64,000 bases of DNA. Origin: Candidatus Blautia intestinigallinarum. Lineage in GTDB: Bacteria > Bacillota > Clostridia > Lachnospirales > Lachnospiraceae. The stretch covers positions 62,001-126,000 of the forward strand of contig DXIX01000017.1 in NCBI GenBank assembly GCA_019112635.1. The letters are read 5' to 3'. A program made the translations under genes and the position numbers. Of this stretch, positions 18,348 through 27,655 are shown piece by piece. Below the pieces are notes generated by a model. It was not told where the DNA came from. It did not search any database and saw only the letters and a list, made by a program, of their open reading frames with translations. Every line of letters starts with the position of its first letter. The stretch's first letter is position 1.

Positions 18348-20084
18348 ATGAGGAAGTTATTAATCTATCTGAAAGGATATTATAAGGAAGCAGTGCTTGC
18401 GCCTCTGTTTAAGATGCTGGAGGCGAGCTTTGAATTGGTTGTCCCTCTGGTGATGGCGAATATCATTGATGTGGGAATCCGCAGCCAGAATGAGCTTTAT
18501 ATCTGGAAAATGTGTACTGTGATGATTTTTCTGGGAATTATCGGATTGGTGTGTTCCGTGACCGCCCAGTATTTTTCTGCCAAAGCGGCGATGGGATTCA
18601 GCACAGCTCTGCGCAGGAGCCTGTTTGTGCATATTAATTCTCTCTCATACAGGGAGCTGGATTTGCTGGGAACACCTACGCTGATTACGAGAATCACCAG
18701 CGATGTCAATCAGGCACAGACCGGAGTGAATCTGGTATTGCGTCTGTTTCTGCGCTCGCCGTTTATCGTGGCAGGCGCAGTGATTATGTCCTTTACGATT
18801 AATGTAAAAATTGCTCTGATTTTTGTGATAGCCGTCCCACTGATCTCATTGGTGATCTATCTGATTATGAAAGCTACTGTTCCGATTTATAAAGAAGTAC
18901 AGAAGTATCTGGACCGGATTTCGAGGCTTACCAGAGAAAATCATGTGGGTGTCCGGGTGATCCGTGCCTTTGGCAGACAGAAAGAGGAGACCGAGGATTT
19001 CGAGAAGAATAACGAGTGGTACACCAAAATTCAGATTTCCGCCGGAAAGATTTCTGCTCTCTTGAATCCGGCGACGTATGTGATTATGAATCTGGCGATT
19101 GTGGCGATTCTCTGGTCTGGCAGTATTCAAGTGAATGTGGGGAATATCACACAAGGTGAAGTGGTCGCTCTGGTAAATTACATGACGCAGATTCTGACAG
19201 CTCTTCTGGCCTTGGCGAATTTGATTGTGGCAGTCACAAAAGCTACCGCATCCGGAGCCAGACTCAATGAGGTGTTTGCAATTCAGCCGTCCATGAATGA
19301 TGAGGGAAATATGCCTCAGGAGATAGGAAGAGGGCATGACCGGGTTCAATTTCAAAATGTGACTTACACCTACGCGGGGGCTTCAGCTCCTGCTCTTGAG
19401 AACATTTCCTTTGAAGTGAAAGCCGGTGAGACGGTGGGGCTGATCGGAGGAACCGGATCCGGGAAATCGACTCTGATCAATCTGATTCCAAGATTTTATG
19501 ATAGAGACAGCGGATGTGTTCAGGTGGACGGAGTTCCGGTGGAAAGATATCCATTCTGGCAGCTGCGCAGCAAGATTGGCATGGTTCCCCAGCATGCGGT
19601 GCTGTTTAAGGGAACGGTCCGTGAGAATATGCAGTGGGGAAAATCTGACGCCACGGATGAAGAGATCTGGGCTGCTCTGCGGATTGCGCAGGCAGATGAA
19701 TTTGTGAAAGAGAAAAAGGGAGGCCTGGACAGTCTCATATCCCAGGGAGGAACGAACTTATCTGGCGGACAGCGGCAGAGGCTTACCATTGCGAGGGCTC
19801 TGGTGGGGAGACCGGAGATTTTGATTATGGATGACAGTGCTTCCGCCCTGGATTTCGCCACAGACGCGGCGCTGCGCCATGCAATTCGAAAAGAGACGGA
19901 GCAGATGACGGTATTTATTGTGTCGCAGAGGGCTTCCTCTATTAGACAGGCAGACCGGATTTTGGTTCTCGATGATGGAAAACTGGTAGGAAACGGAACA
20001 CATGCATTTCTGTTTGATACCTGTGAAGTATACCGGGAGATCTGCCTGTCACAGATGACGGAACAGGAGGTGGGAAGAGCGTGA
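18348..20084 (+). CDS. ABC exporter half-transporter with degenerate ATP site
   Basis: 578 residues: six transmembrane helices (about 1-310) and a nucleotide-binding domain with Walker A GGTGSGKST (367-375) and intact LSGGQ. Walker B reads LIMDDSASALD, with Asp where the catalytic Glu normally sits, and the H-loop reads IVSQR instead of xxxHR. This is the degenerate-site partner of a heterodimeric type IV exporter (BmrC/BmrD or TM287/288 class). The next gene overlaps by 4 bp and supplies the consensus catalytic residues. Substrate unknown, probably lipophilic drugs or lipids. Confidence 0.92.
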   Translation: MRKLLIYLKGYYKEAVLAPLFKMLEASFELVVPLVMANIIDVGIRSQNELYIWKMCTVMIFLGIIGLVCSVTAQYFSAKAAMGFSTALRRSLFVHINSLSYRELDLLGTPTLITRITSDVNQAQTGVNLVLRLFLRSPFIVAGAVIMSFTINVKIALIFVIAVPLISLVIYLIMKATVPIYKEVQKYLDRISRLTRENHVGVRVIRAFGRQKEETEDFEKNNEWYTKIQISAGKISALLNPATYVIMNLAIVAILWSGSIQVNVGNITQGEVVALVNYMTQILTALLALANLIVAVTKATASGARLNEVFAIQPSMNDEGNMPQEIGRGHDRVQFQNVTYTYAGASAPALENISFEVKAGETVGLIGGTGSGKSTLINLIPRFYDRDSGCVQVDGVPVERYPFWQLRSKIGMVPQHAVLFKGTVRENMQWGKSDATDEEIWAALRIAQADEFVKEKKGGLDSLISQGGTNLSGGQRQRLTIARALVGRPEILIMDDSASALDFATDAALRHAIRKETEQMTVFIVSQRASSIRQADRILVLDDGKLVGNGTHAFLFDTCEVYREICLSQMTEQEVGRA

Positions 20085-21820
20085 AGCATCGGGAGACAAT
20101 CCAAAAAGTTCTCGGGTTGATCCGGCCATATCGATGGAAAGTGATTGCCATGCTGATTTTAGCGGCTGTGACAGTGGCTCTGACTTTGTACACACCGATC
20201 TTGATTGGAGACGCTGTGGATCAGATTGTGGGACCGGGAGAAATTTTTACAGTTAGACTGATTCGCATTCTTCTCTGTATGGGAGTGGTGATTCTGATCA
20301 CAGCATTTGCCCAGTGGCTGATGAATCTTCTCACAAACCAGGTCACTTACTGGGTGGTTCAGGATATTCGGAGCCGGGCCTTTGAACATCTGCAGAAAGT
20401 TCCGGTCAGTTATCTGGATCAGAATCAGCCAGGAGATATTCTGAGCCGGATTGTGACAGATGTGAGCCAGTTCTCAGATGGACTGCTGATGGGTTTTACC
20501 CAGCTGTTCACAGGTGTTCTCACAATCCTGGGAACCATTGGCTTTATGATTTCCATCAATGGAAAGATCACGATTCTGGTTATTTTACTGACACCGGTTT
20601 CTCTGTTTGTAGCCAGTTTTATTGCGGGGAGAACCTATCAGATGTTTCATCTTCAGTCAGAAAAGCGCTCTTCGATGACTTCTCTGGTGGAAGAGCTTGT
20701 GGGAAATCAGAAAGTTGTGCAGGCATTTTCCTACGAGGAGAAAGCTTTGGAACGTTTTGATTCTATTAATGAGGAATTGAGAACCTGTGGAATCCGGGCG
20801 TTGTTCTTCTCATCGATTACGAATCCATGTACCAGATTTGTGAATGGCCTTGTGTACACAGGTGTGGGGATCTTCGGGGCGTTCACCGTCATCGGAGGAG
20901 GAATGACAGTCGGTCAGCTCACCAGCTTTTTGAATTATGCGAACCAGTATACGAAACCCTTCAACGAGATTTCCGGTGTGTCTACAGAGCTGGAGAGTGC
21001 TCTGGCCAGTGCCAAGAGAATTTTCGATTTTATTGAGACACCTGTGGAGAGTCCGGATGCGGAGGATGCACAGGTACTCAGTCAGGTAGATGGAAGCCTG
21101 GAAGTGGATCAGGTCTCTTTTTCTTACCGTCCGGATACCACTTTACTTGAGAATATTTCCATCAAAGTGAAACCAGGGCAAAGAATTGCCATTGTGGGTC
21201 CCACTGGATGTGGAAAGACTACGATGATTAATCTGCTTATGCGGTTTTATGATGTGGATGCAGGGGAGATACGGATCAGCGGAAAACCTGTGAAGAAAAT
21301 CACCCGGGACAGTCTTAGACGCAGTTTTGGAATGGTGCTCCAGGAAACCTGGCTGAAGACGGGAACCATTCGGGAGAACATTGCGTATGGAAAGCCGGAT
21401 GCATCCATGGAAGAGATTATCCAGGCAGCGAAGGAGGCGCATGCCCACAGCTTTATTAAGCGTCTTCCCAAGGGATATGATACGGTGATCGCGGAAGATG
21501 GCGGAAATATTTCCCAGGGGCAGAAGCAGCTGCTTTGCATCGCGAGGGTGATGCTGATGCATCCGCCGATGCTGATTCTGGATGAGGCTACCTCATCCAT
21601 CGATACAAGAACAGAAATTCGCGTACAGGAAGCATTTGCCAAATTGATGGAAGGAAGGACCAGTTTTATTGTGGCACATCGACTGTCTACCATTCAGGGG
21701 GCAGATTTGATTTTAGTTATGAAAGATGGTAATATCATAGAACAGGGCAGACATGAGGAATTGCTGGAGAGACAAGGGTTCTACGCATATCTGTATGAGA
21801 GCCAGTTCTCGGCTTCCTGA
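20081..21820 (+). CDS. ABC exporter half-transporter with catalytic ATP site
   Basis: 579 residues, GTG start overlapping the previous stop (GTGA). Six transmembrane helices precede a nucleotide-binding domain with Walker A GPTGCGKTT, Walker B LILDEATSSID (catalytic Glu present) and H-loop IVAHRLST. Its signature is ISQGQ rather than LSGGQ. One good ATP site would form from this Walker region and the partner's LSGGQ; the other site combines the partner's Asp/Gln variants with ISQGQ. The two genes thus encode one asymmetric heterodimer. Confidence 0.93.
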   Translation: MKHRETIQKVLGLIRPYRWKVIAMLILAAVTVALTLYTPILIGDAVDQIVGPGEIFTVRLIRILLCMGVVILITAFAQWLMNLLTNQVTYWVVQDIRSRAFEHLQKVPVSYLDQNQPGDILSRIVTDVSQFSDGLLMGFTQLFTGVLTILGTIGFMISINGKITILVILLTPVSLFVASFIAGRTYQMFHLQSEKRSSMTSLVEELVGNQKVVQAFSYEEKALERFDSINEELRTCGIRALFFSSITNPCTRFVNGLVYTGVGIFGAFTVIGGGMTVGQLTSFLNYANQYTKPFNEISGVSTELESALASAKRIFDFIETPVESPDAEDAQVLSQVDGSLEVDQVSFSYRPDTTLLENISIKVKPGQRIAIVGPTGCGKTTMINLLMRFYDVDAGEIRISGKPVKKITRDSLRRSFGMVLQETWLKTGTIRENIAYGKPDASMEEIIQAAKEAHAHSFIKRLPKGYDTVIAEDGGNISQGQKQLLCIARVMLMHPPMLILDEATSSIDTRTEIRVQEAFAKLMEGRTSFIVAHRLSTIQGADLILVMKDGNIIEQGRHEELLERQGFYAYLYESQFSAS

Positions 21821-21855
21821 CAGGCCTGAAATAAGAACAGAAAGGCAGAGAGAGT

Positions 21856-22218
21856 ATGAAAAATCCGAAATTTTCTTATATTATCCGTGCGATCTGCGGA
21901 GTTTACCTTCTTTGGATTGTCTGGGATTTTGCCAACGCGTTCCTGAAAGGAGAGAACCTTTCTTTGCTCATGATCATCGCTGCGATCGCATTTGCGTTCT
22001 TCGGAATCGTCTTTGTGATTACAGGTATCCGGGGATGGATGCGAGTGAACAAGGAACAAAAAGAAGAAGCAGAGAATCCTTCAAAGGAACAGGAGCAGCC
22101 GAAGAAAGAGGAGCCTTCTGGTGCAGGTCATGGCATGTCTTTGAGCGAGCGCGCGAATTTGGTGAAGAGCCTGGGAAAGGTGGAAGAAACAGAGGATAAG
22201 AAGGAAGAAGAGCGTTAG
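21856..22218 (+). CDS. Small membrane protein with charged tail
   Basis: 120 residues with two transmembrane segments (about 9-30 and 36-60) and a highly charged Glu/Lys-rich C-terminal half that is probably disordered and cytoplasmic. No family recognised. It lies 35 bp after the ABC exporter and ends at a terminator, so it is likely the last gene of that operon. Confidence 0.75.
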   Translation: MKNPKFSYIIRAICGVYLLWIVWDFANAFLKGENLSLLMIIAAIAFAFFGIVFVITGIRGWMRVNKEQKEEAENPSKEQEQPKKEEPSGAGHGMSLSERANLVKSLGKVEETEDKKEEER

Positions 22219-22221
22219 AAG

Positions 22222-22269
22222 AAAAACTGCTGTATCGATGGAAAATATCCAAAGATGCAGCAGTTTTTT
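22222..22269 (+). terminator. Terminator after the ABC exporter operon
   Basis: AAAAACTGCTG (22222-22232) pairs with CAGCAGTTTTT (22258-22268), with further ATC/GAT pairing inside, and ends in TTTTTT. Confidence 0.88.
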
Positions 22270-22392
22270 CGTGGGTTTTACATGATTTTTACATGGATTT
22301 GAGAGAGAAATGGTAGAAACTGACGTGAAAAAAAAGGAAAATAAAGATAGAGAAGCTATAGATAGTGTGGAACTGTGGGAAAGGACGGGAAT

Positions 22393-23982
22393 ATGGGAAA
22401 AAAGCTATTGTTTTTTCTGGTGAGTTTTTGTACGGTTGTTTTCATGACAGGATGCTCACAGTTAAGATATATGGGTTCTGTTCCAGAGGAGAGTCAGACG
22501 AGGATTCGAATTCTTTCGGGATCAGAAAATCAAGAGTTGGAAGAAATTATCGAGGAATGTGCAAGTCAGTCTGATGTACAGATTGAGATGGACTATAAAG
22601 GGTCAGTGGATATCATGAGAGAATTGGAGACCGGAGCAGAGAATTATGATGCGGTGTGGCCGGCGAGCAGTATCTGGCTGTCTATGGGGGATCAGCAGCA
22701 TATGGTCAAGCATGAAGCCTCAGTATCTATGACGCCGGTAGTGTTTGGAATTCGTCGGAGTCTGGCAGAGGATTTGGGATTTATTGGCAAAGATGTTTCA
22801 GTGAAAGATATCCTAGAAGCGATTCGCCAGGGGAAAATGAGTTTTTGCATGACCAGTGCGACACAATCAAATTCCGGTGCCAGTGCATATATTGGGTTTT
22901 TATATGCAATGCTCGGCAAGCAGGAAAATATGACAGTGGAAGATTTGAACAGTGAGCAGCTAAAGAGTCAGGTGAAAGAATTATTGAACGGGGTCGAGAG
23001 AAGCTCTGGAAGCTCAGATTGGTTGAAAGAACTATTTCTCGAGGAAGATTATGATGCTATGGTCAATTATGAATGTCTGATGATTGATGCCAATAAAAAA
23101 CTAATGGAAGAGGGAAAAGAACCTTTACAGATTATCTACCCCTATGATGGTTTGTCTATTGCAGATTCACCTCTGGGATATGTGGATCATGGCGATGCAC
23201 AGAAGGAAGAGGCGTTTCTTCGCTTCCAGGAAACGCTTCTCTCAGACGAGATACAATCTCAGATTGAATCAACAGGGAGGAGAATCCGGGCAGATGGGGT
23301 GTCTGAGAAAAACCAATCTGTTTTCGACAGCGCATGGGGAATCGACACAGAAAGAATCCTGTCTCCAATACGGATGCCAGATGGGGAAGTGCTGATGCAG
23401 GCGCTTACGCTCTATCAGACTGAACTCAAAAAACCCTCTTTAAATTTATATTGCCTGGATTTTTCAGACAGTATGGCAGCAGTGGGATTAGATCAGCTGA
23501 AAGATGCCATGTCTCAGATTTTGATTCAGGACAATGCGCGGAAAAATTTGCTGCAGGCAACGGAGGGAGAAATTAATATCGCCATTTTGTTTGACGATGG
23601 CATTTTAGATATTTTGCGGGCGGATGACATTTCTGACGAGTCTATGCAAAATCTTTATGATCGGATTGCGTCCTATGACACCAGCGGAGGAACGGATATT
23701 TATAATGCAGCGGCCAGAGCACTTGAGGAAGCATCCAAATATCCGGTGGAGGAGTATACACCGGCGATTATTCTGATGACGGATGGAAAATCTTCCTATC
23801 ATCCAGAGTATTTTGATCAAGCCTGGGAGAGATATGGGTTGGATATTCCAATTTTTTCCATTACTTTTGGCAGTGCAGATGAAAAACAATTGGAAGAACT
23901 GGCAGAGAAGACAGAGGGAAAAGTCTTTGACGGGACAAAAGATTTGACGGAGGCATTTCGAAGTGTGAAAGGATATAACTAA
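22393..23982 (+). CDS. Lipoprotein: solute-binding domain fused to von Willebrand A domain
   Basis: 529 residues. A lipoprotein signal with lipobox VFMTGC anchors it outside the membrane. Residues about 35-320 look like a type II periplasmic solute-binding fold (SGSENQELEEII, YDAVWPASS, MTSATQSNSGASAYIGFLYA). The C-terminal third is a von Willebrand A domain with a complete MIDAS metal site: Asp356-Ser358-Ser360 (DFSDSM), Thr434 (GGTDI) and Asp464 (MTDGK). The ATG at 22393 is preferred over one six codons earlier. It heads a tight four-gene operon with XpaC-like, a second solute-binding protein and TelA-like proteins. Function unknown. Confidence 0.85.
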   Translation: MGKKLLFFLVSFCTVVFMTGCSQLRYMGSVPEESQTRIRILSGSENQELEEIIEECASQSDVQIEMDYKGSVDIMRELETGAENYDAVWPASSIWLSMGDQQHMVKHEASVSMTPVVFGIRRSLAEDLGFIGKDVSVKDILEAIRQGKMSFCMTSATQSNSGASAYIGFLYAMLGKQENMTVEDLNSEQLKSQVKELLNGVERSSGSSDWLKELFLEEDYDAMVNYECLMIDANKKLMEEGKEPLQIIYPYDGLSIADSPLGYVDHGDAQKEEAFLRFQETLLSDEIQSQIESTGRRIRADGVSEKNQSVFDSAWGIDTERILSPIRMPDGEVLMQALTLYQTELKKPSLNLYCLDFSDSMAAVGLDQLKDAMSQILIQDNARKNLLQATEGEINIAILFDDGILDILRADDISDESMQNLYDRIASYDTSGGTDIYNAAARALEEASKYPVEEYTPAIILMTDGKSSYHPEYFDQAWERYGLDIPIFSITFGSADEKQLEELAEKTEGKVFDGTKDLTEAFRSVKGYN

Positions 23983-24621
23983 ATGAAAAGACACAGATGG
24001 ATAGAATGGATCAGCATCTTTTTTTCTATTTTGCTTTCTCTGTTTTTATTCTGCTTTTTATTTGTAAATTTAGAATTAGGAATGGTGTTTTCTGTTTTAC
24101 CGACAGTGCTGTTTTATCTAGGATTGACTTTTCTTCTGCGGCCTGAGGAACGTATAGGAAAGATAAGGATTTCTACTCTCCCTCAAGGTGAACTGCTCCA
24201 TGAAAAGCTGGATGAGGCAGGGCAGGATTATGCGCGTATGAAGGAAGCGGTGGGGAAAATCATGGATCCAGAATTGACCAAAAAGTGCAGAGAGCTTTTG
24301 AACATTGCAGAGAGTGTATTGAGATATTTGACAGAAAATCCTGAAAAGATCTCGGCAGCCCGTAAGTATATTGATTATTATCAGGAAACTGCAGCCAATG
24401 TTCTGGAACAATATGTGAAACTTCAGAATACACAGTTTGGCACTCAAAAAGCCAGGCTTTTGGAAAATACCAGGGAAACCGTACAGATTCTGTATCAAGC
24501 CTTTCAGATTCAATTTGAGAAGCTGACACAAAATGAGTTGATTGATATGGAGGCAGATATGAATTTGCTCAGACAGACTTTGGAAGAAGAAGGTTATGGG
24601 ATAACGGACCGGGAGAAATGA
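23983..24621 (+). CDS. XpaC-like membrane protein
   Basis: 212 residues. Two transmembrane segments near the N-terminus (about 10-29 and 31-51) are followed by a long alpha-helical cytoplasmic region (about 60-205) typical of the XpaC family (5-bromo-4-chloroindolyl phosphate hydrolysis protein), named for a plate phenotype rather than a known reaction. The start lies immediately after the stop of the vWA lipoprotein. XpaC genes are often found beside telA, as here (two genes downstream). Confidence 0.78.
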   Translation: MKRHRWIEWISIFFSILLSLFLFCFLFVNLELGMVFSVLPTVLFYLGLTFLLRPEERIGKIRISTLPQGELLHEKLDEAGQDYARMKEAVGKIMDPELTKKCRELLNIAESVLRYLTENPEKISAARKYIDYYQETAANVLEQYVKLQNTQFGTQKARLLENTRETVQILYQAFQIQFEKLTQNELIDMEADMNLLRQTLEEEGYGITDREK

Positions 24622-24633
24622 GGTTGAATAACA

Positions 24634-25686
24634 ATGAGAAAAAAAGCAGTAGGGCTGATTTTGCTGCTGGCAGTGATCATTTTTGTGGGGATCGCCTATA
24701 CGATGAAAAAAGAAGAAAAATCTCAGATAAAAGTCAGTGGTTATGTGGGAGGGGAAAAGATTGGATTTTTGGAAGATGAGGAGGTCCTCTCTGTTTTGAG
24801 AGAGGACTATGGGTTGTCAGTGGATTATGCAAAAGCAGGTTCGTTGGATATGATGACGGCGGATCTGGAAGGGAAAAATTATCTTTTTCCGTCCAGCAGT
24901 ATTGCTCTTGAGTATTATAAGGAATTGCATGGACAGCCGCTGCAAAGTGAAATTATGATGAACACACCGATCGTATTGTATTCCAGGAAGATGGTGGTGG
25001 ACGCGCTGGATGCCCAGGGGCTGATTACTATTGAGGGAAATGTATGTTACATTGATATGCGGGGGCTGTTGAAGTTGATTCAGGAAAACACCAGCTGGGC
25101 GGATGTGGGACTCTCACAGCTGTACGGAACAGTATCTGTATATACTACGGATCCATGCCGCTCCAACTCAGGGAACATGTTTGCCGCACTTCTGGCGAAT
25201 GTACTGAATGACGGCGAAACTCTCACTGCAGAGGATACGGAGGAAATTTTGCCACAGCTTCAGGAGATTTTTGGAAAGCTAGGTTACATGGAAGATTCTT
25301 CTGCGGATTTATTTAACCAGTTTCTGAAAATGGGAGTGGGCGCTATGCCTATGGTGGCCGGATATGAAAGCCAGCTGATTGAATATGCAGCGGAGAATCC
25401 TGATGAATATGAAAAAATAAAAGAAGATTTAGTGATGCTTTATCCAATTCCAACAATCTGGTCTTCCCATGTTTTGATCGCTTTGGACGAGAATGGTCAG
25501 AAAATGATCACAGGACTGATGGATGAAGAAATTCAAAAACTGGCCTGGAAAAGACATGGATTTCGGACAGAAACCAACGGAATAGGGAAAGATGTAGGAT
25601 TATCCTGTGTGGCAGATTCAATTACGCAAGTGACCCAAGTACCAGAGTATAAAGTGATGCGGGAAATTTTTGAGGTGTTGGAGTAA
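24634..25686 (+). CDS. Membrane-anchored solute-binding-like protein
   Basis: 350 residues. One N-terminal transmembrane anchor (about 5-24, no lipobox Cys) is followed by an extracellular type II solute-binding fold. It is related to the first half of the vWA lipoprotein two genes upstream: both share a PSSSI/PASSI strand, a TPIVLYSRK/TPVVFGIRR strand and a TT/TS-x2-C/Q-x-SNSG motif followed by an Ala/Leu-rich helix. No permease or ATPase gene accompanies it, so a transport role is doubtful. Confidence 0.75.
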   Translation: MRKKAVGLILLLAVIIFVGIAYTMKKEEKSQIKVSGYVGGEKIGFLEDEEVLSVLREDYGLSVDYAKAGSLDMMTADLEGKNYLFPSSSIALEYYKELHGQPLQSEIMMNTPIVLYSRKMVVDALDAQGLITIEGNVCYIDMRGLLKLIQENTSWADVGLSQLYGTVSVYTTDPCRSNSGNMFAALLANVLNDGETLTAEDTEEILPQLQEIFGKLGYMEDSSADLFNQFLKMGVGAMPMVAGYESQLIEYAAENPDEYEKIKEDLVMLYPIPTIWSSHVLIALDENGQKMITGLMDEEIQKLAWKRHGFRTETNGIGKDVGLSCVADSITQVTQVPEYKVMREIFEVLE

Positions 25687-25690
25687 ACGG

Positions 25691-26617
25691 ATGGAAAGAT
25701 TTGAGAGGATTGAGAAAATAAAAAAAAGGATTAATCTTTTGGACACGCAAATGGTAATGCAGTATGGATCCGGGGTCCGGCAGGAGATTGCAGATCTTGC
25801 AGAAAATATACTCAAGCGTCTGCAAAAGCAGACATCAAAGGAGCAAGCAGGAGAACTTTTGAATAGACTGATTCATCTTGTGAGAAAGACGGAAGAAAAA
25901 TTTCCTGAGGATAAAGACGGCCGGTTAAAAGGGGTATTTTGGGAAACGGGAAAAGTGCGAAAATTTCGAATGGAATTTGAGAAAAATGAAAATCAGATTG
26001 ATGATTTGATGGGAAAGCTTGAAGTGATTCGGATGGAGCTATTAAAAAATATAGGGGTTTATGATGTTTTGCTTCGGGAGAATCAAGAAAACATAGAAAA
26101 TTTAAGATGTTATATCCAGGCGGGGGAGGAGATGGCTGCCAGCATTCGTCAGGAACTATCACTATTTCAGGAAAATTCTTCCAAGGAAAAGCTGGGATAT
26201 CTGCAAATTCAGGCAGAAAAGAAGAGGGAGCAAAGTGTCAATCAGTTGGAAAAGAAGATTATACATTTGAGAACCAGTGAAAGTATTGCTTTACAGATGG
26301 AGGCACAGATAAAACTGATGCAGAGGCAAGACAAGTTCCTTGCTGATAAGATCCAGAAAGTTGTCCAGGAGACGATTCCTCTGTGGAAAAATCGGGCATC
26401 CATGGCGATAGAAATGAGTTGGAGGGAGACTGCACAAAGGAAAGGCAAACATTTTTTCGAGGGTAGAGAAATGCTAAAGGAGGCCAGACAGACTCTTACG
26501 TCCTCTGTGGGAGAAGCGATATCTGTGCAGAAAAAAGATATAGAGATTGTAGAACAAACGCTGTCCGTCATGGGTGCCGGGCGGTGTTTGTTGATGGAAT
26601 CTGAAAGAAAGAAGTAA
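25691..26617 (+). CDS. TelA-like protein
   Basis: 308 residues, entirely alpha-helical and rich in Glu/Lys, with the TelA/KlaA (toxic anion resistance) pattern: QYGSGVRQEIADLAENIL near the N-terminus, a long coiled middle, and the C-terminal AQIKLMQRQDKFLADKIQ region. It is shorter than usual TelA proteins (about 380) because the N-terminal stretch is missing. ATG at 25691, 4 bp after the previous stop, follows GGAG. TelA proteins are linked to tellurite and envelope-stress phenotypes, but the biochemical role is unknown. Confidence 0.82.
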   Translation: MERFERIEKIKKRINLLDTQMVMQYGSGVRQEIADLAENILKRLQKQTSKEQAGELLNRLIHLVRKTEEKFPEDKDGRLKGVFWETGKVRKFRMEFEKNENQIDDLMGKLEVIRMELLKNIGVYDVLLRENQENIENLRCYIQAGEEMAASIRQELSLFQENSSKEKLGYLQIQAEKKREQSVNQLEKKIIHLRTSESIALQMEAQIKLMQRQDKFLADKIQKVVQETIPLWKNRASMAIEMSWRETAQRKGKHFFEGREMLKEARQTLTSSVGEAISVQKKDIEIVEQTLSVMGAGRCLLMESERKK

Positions 26618-26653
26618 TATTTCTGAAGTTTTCCGTAATTGTATTACGCAGCG

Positions 26654-26683
26654 TTGCTATTTTTGATTCGGGTATGCTATAAT
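26654..26683 (+). promoter_or_regulatory. degV promoter
   Basis: TTGCTA (26654-26659), 18 bp, TATAAT (26678-26683) with an upstream TG (extended -10). Confidence 0.75.
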
Positions 26684-26723
26684 CAAATCATGTAACCATT
26701 TTAGAAAAAGGTGGACGAAAATC

Positions 26724-27596
26724 ATGAAAAAGATTGGAATTGTTACGGATAGCAACAGTGGAATTACACAGGACAGAGGAAGGAAGATGGGTGTAGCAGT
26801 GATTCCTATGCCTTTTTTTATTGATGAGAAATTGTATCTTGAGGGAATCACGCTCACACAGGAAGAGTTTTATCAACGTCTGGGAGAGAATGCGGAGATT
26901 TCTACTTCTCAGCCTTCGCCTGCGGATGTCACAGGATTATGGGACCGCCTCTTGCAGGAGTATGATGAACTTGTTCATATTCCCATGTCAAGCAGTCTGA
27001 GCACGACCTGTTCCACGGCAGTCATGTTGTCTCAGGACTATGACGGCAGGGTTCAGGTGGTGGACAACCAGAGGATTTCTGTGACTCAGAGACAGTCGGT
27101 GCTGGATGCCATCGCCCTGAGAGAGCAGGGGATGGACGCGGCTCAGATTAAGAAAGTTCTGGAAGAAGAGAAAGGTAAGTCCAGTATTTATATTACTCTG
27201 GAGACATTGAAATATCTGAAAAAAGGTGGTAGAATCACTCCTGCGGCGGCAGCGCTAGGAACGGTGCTGAATCTCAAGCCAGTGCTTCAGATTCAGGGAG
27301 GAAAGCTGGACGCCTATGCGAAGGTCCGCGGGAAGAAAGCGGCAAAGCGAGTGATGATGAAAGCGATGCAGGAAGATCTTAAGACCAGATTTGCCAAAGA
27401 GGCGGAGGAAGGAAAGATGTGTCTGGAGATTGCTTACACGGGAAACCTTCCAGAAGCGGAGGAGTTCAAAAAGGAAGTACAAGATTGTTTTCCGGGATAT
27501 GATATCTGGATGGATCCTCTGTCTTTGAGTGTATCCTGTCATATCGGGCAGGGAGCGCTGGCGATTGCCTGCGCCAAAAAGGCAGATATTTTTTAG
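26724..27596 (+). CDS. DegV family fatty-acid-binding protein
   Basis: 290 residues with the DegV signatures IVTDSNSGIT at the N-terminus, SSLSTTCSTA in the lipid-binding cleft and LKYLKKGGRI in the middle. In related Gram-positive bacteria such proteins (FakB) hold a fatty acid for phosphorylation by FakA, leading to membrane lipid synthesis. No fakA is in the window. It has its own promoter; the start follows AAAGGTGG. Confidence 0.9.
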   Translation: MKKIGIVTDSNSGITQDRGRKMGVAVIPMPFFIDEKLYLEGITLTQEEFYQRLGENAEISTSQPSPADVTGLWDRLLQEYDELVHIPMSSSLSTTCSTAVMLSQDYDGRVQVVDNQRISVTQRQSVLDAIALREQGMDAAQIKKVLEEEKGKSSIYITLETLKYLKKGGRITPAAAALGTVLNLKPVLQIQGGKLDAYAKVRGKKAAKRVMMKAMQEDLKTRFAKEAEEGKMCLEIAYTGNLPEAEEFKKEVQDCFPGYDIWMDPLSLSVSCHIGQGALAIACAKKADIF

Positions 27597-27655
27597 AGAT
27601 GTCCTGCGCCAAAAAGCAGGTGAAAATTTATACGTGAGCGAAGGAGTCAAGCAAG

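Noticed and set aside
25691-26617. Calling the TelA-type operon a tellurite resistance system
   Set aside because: The name rests on phenotypes of distant homologues. Nothing in the sequence shows tellurite handling, and two solute-binding domains and a vWA domain suggest another role.
27569-27620. CCTGCGCCAAAAA repeated around the degV stop codon
   Set aside because: Two short copies with a weak stem and no T-tract; too little to call a terminator or regulatory site.
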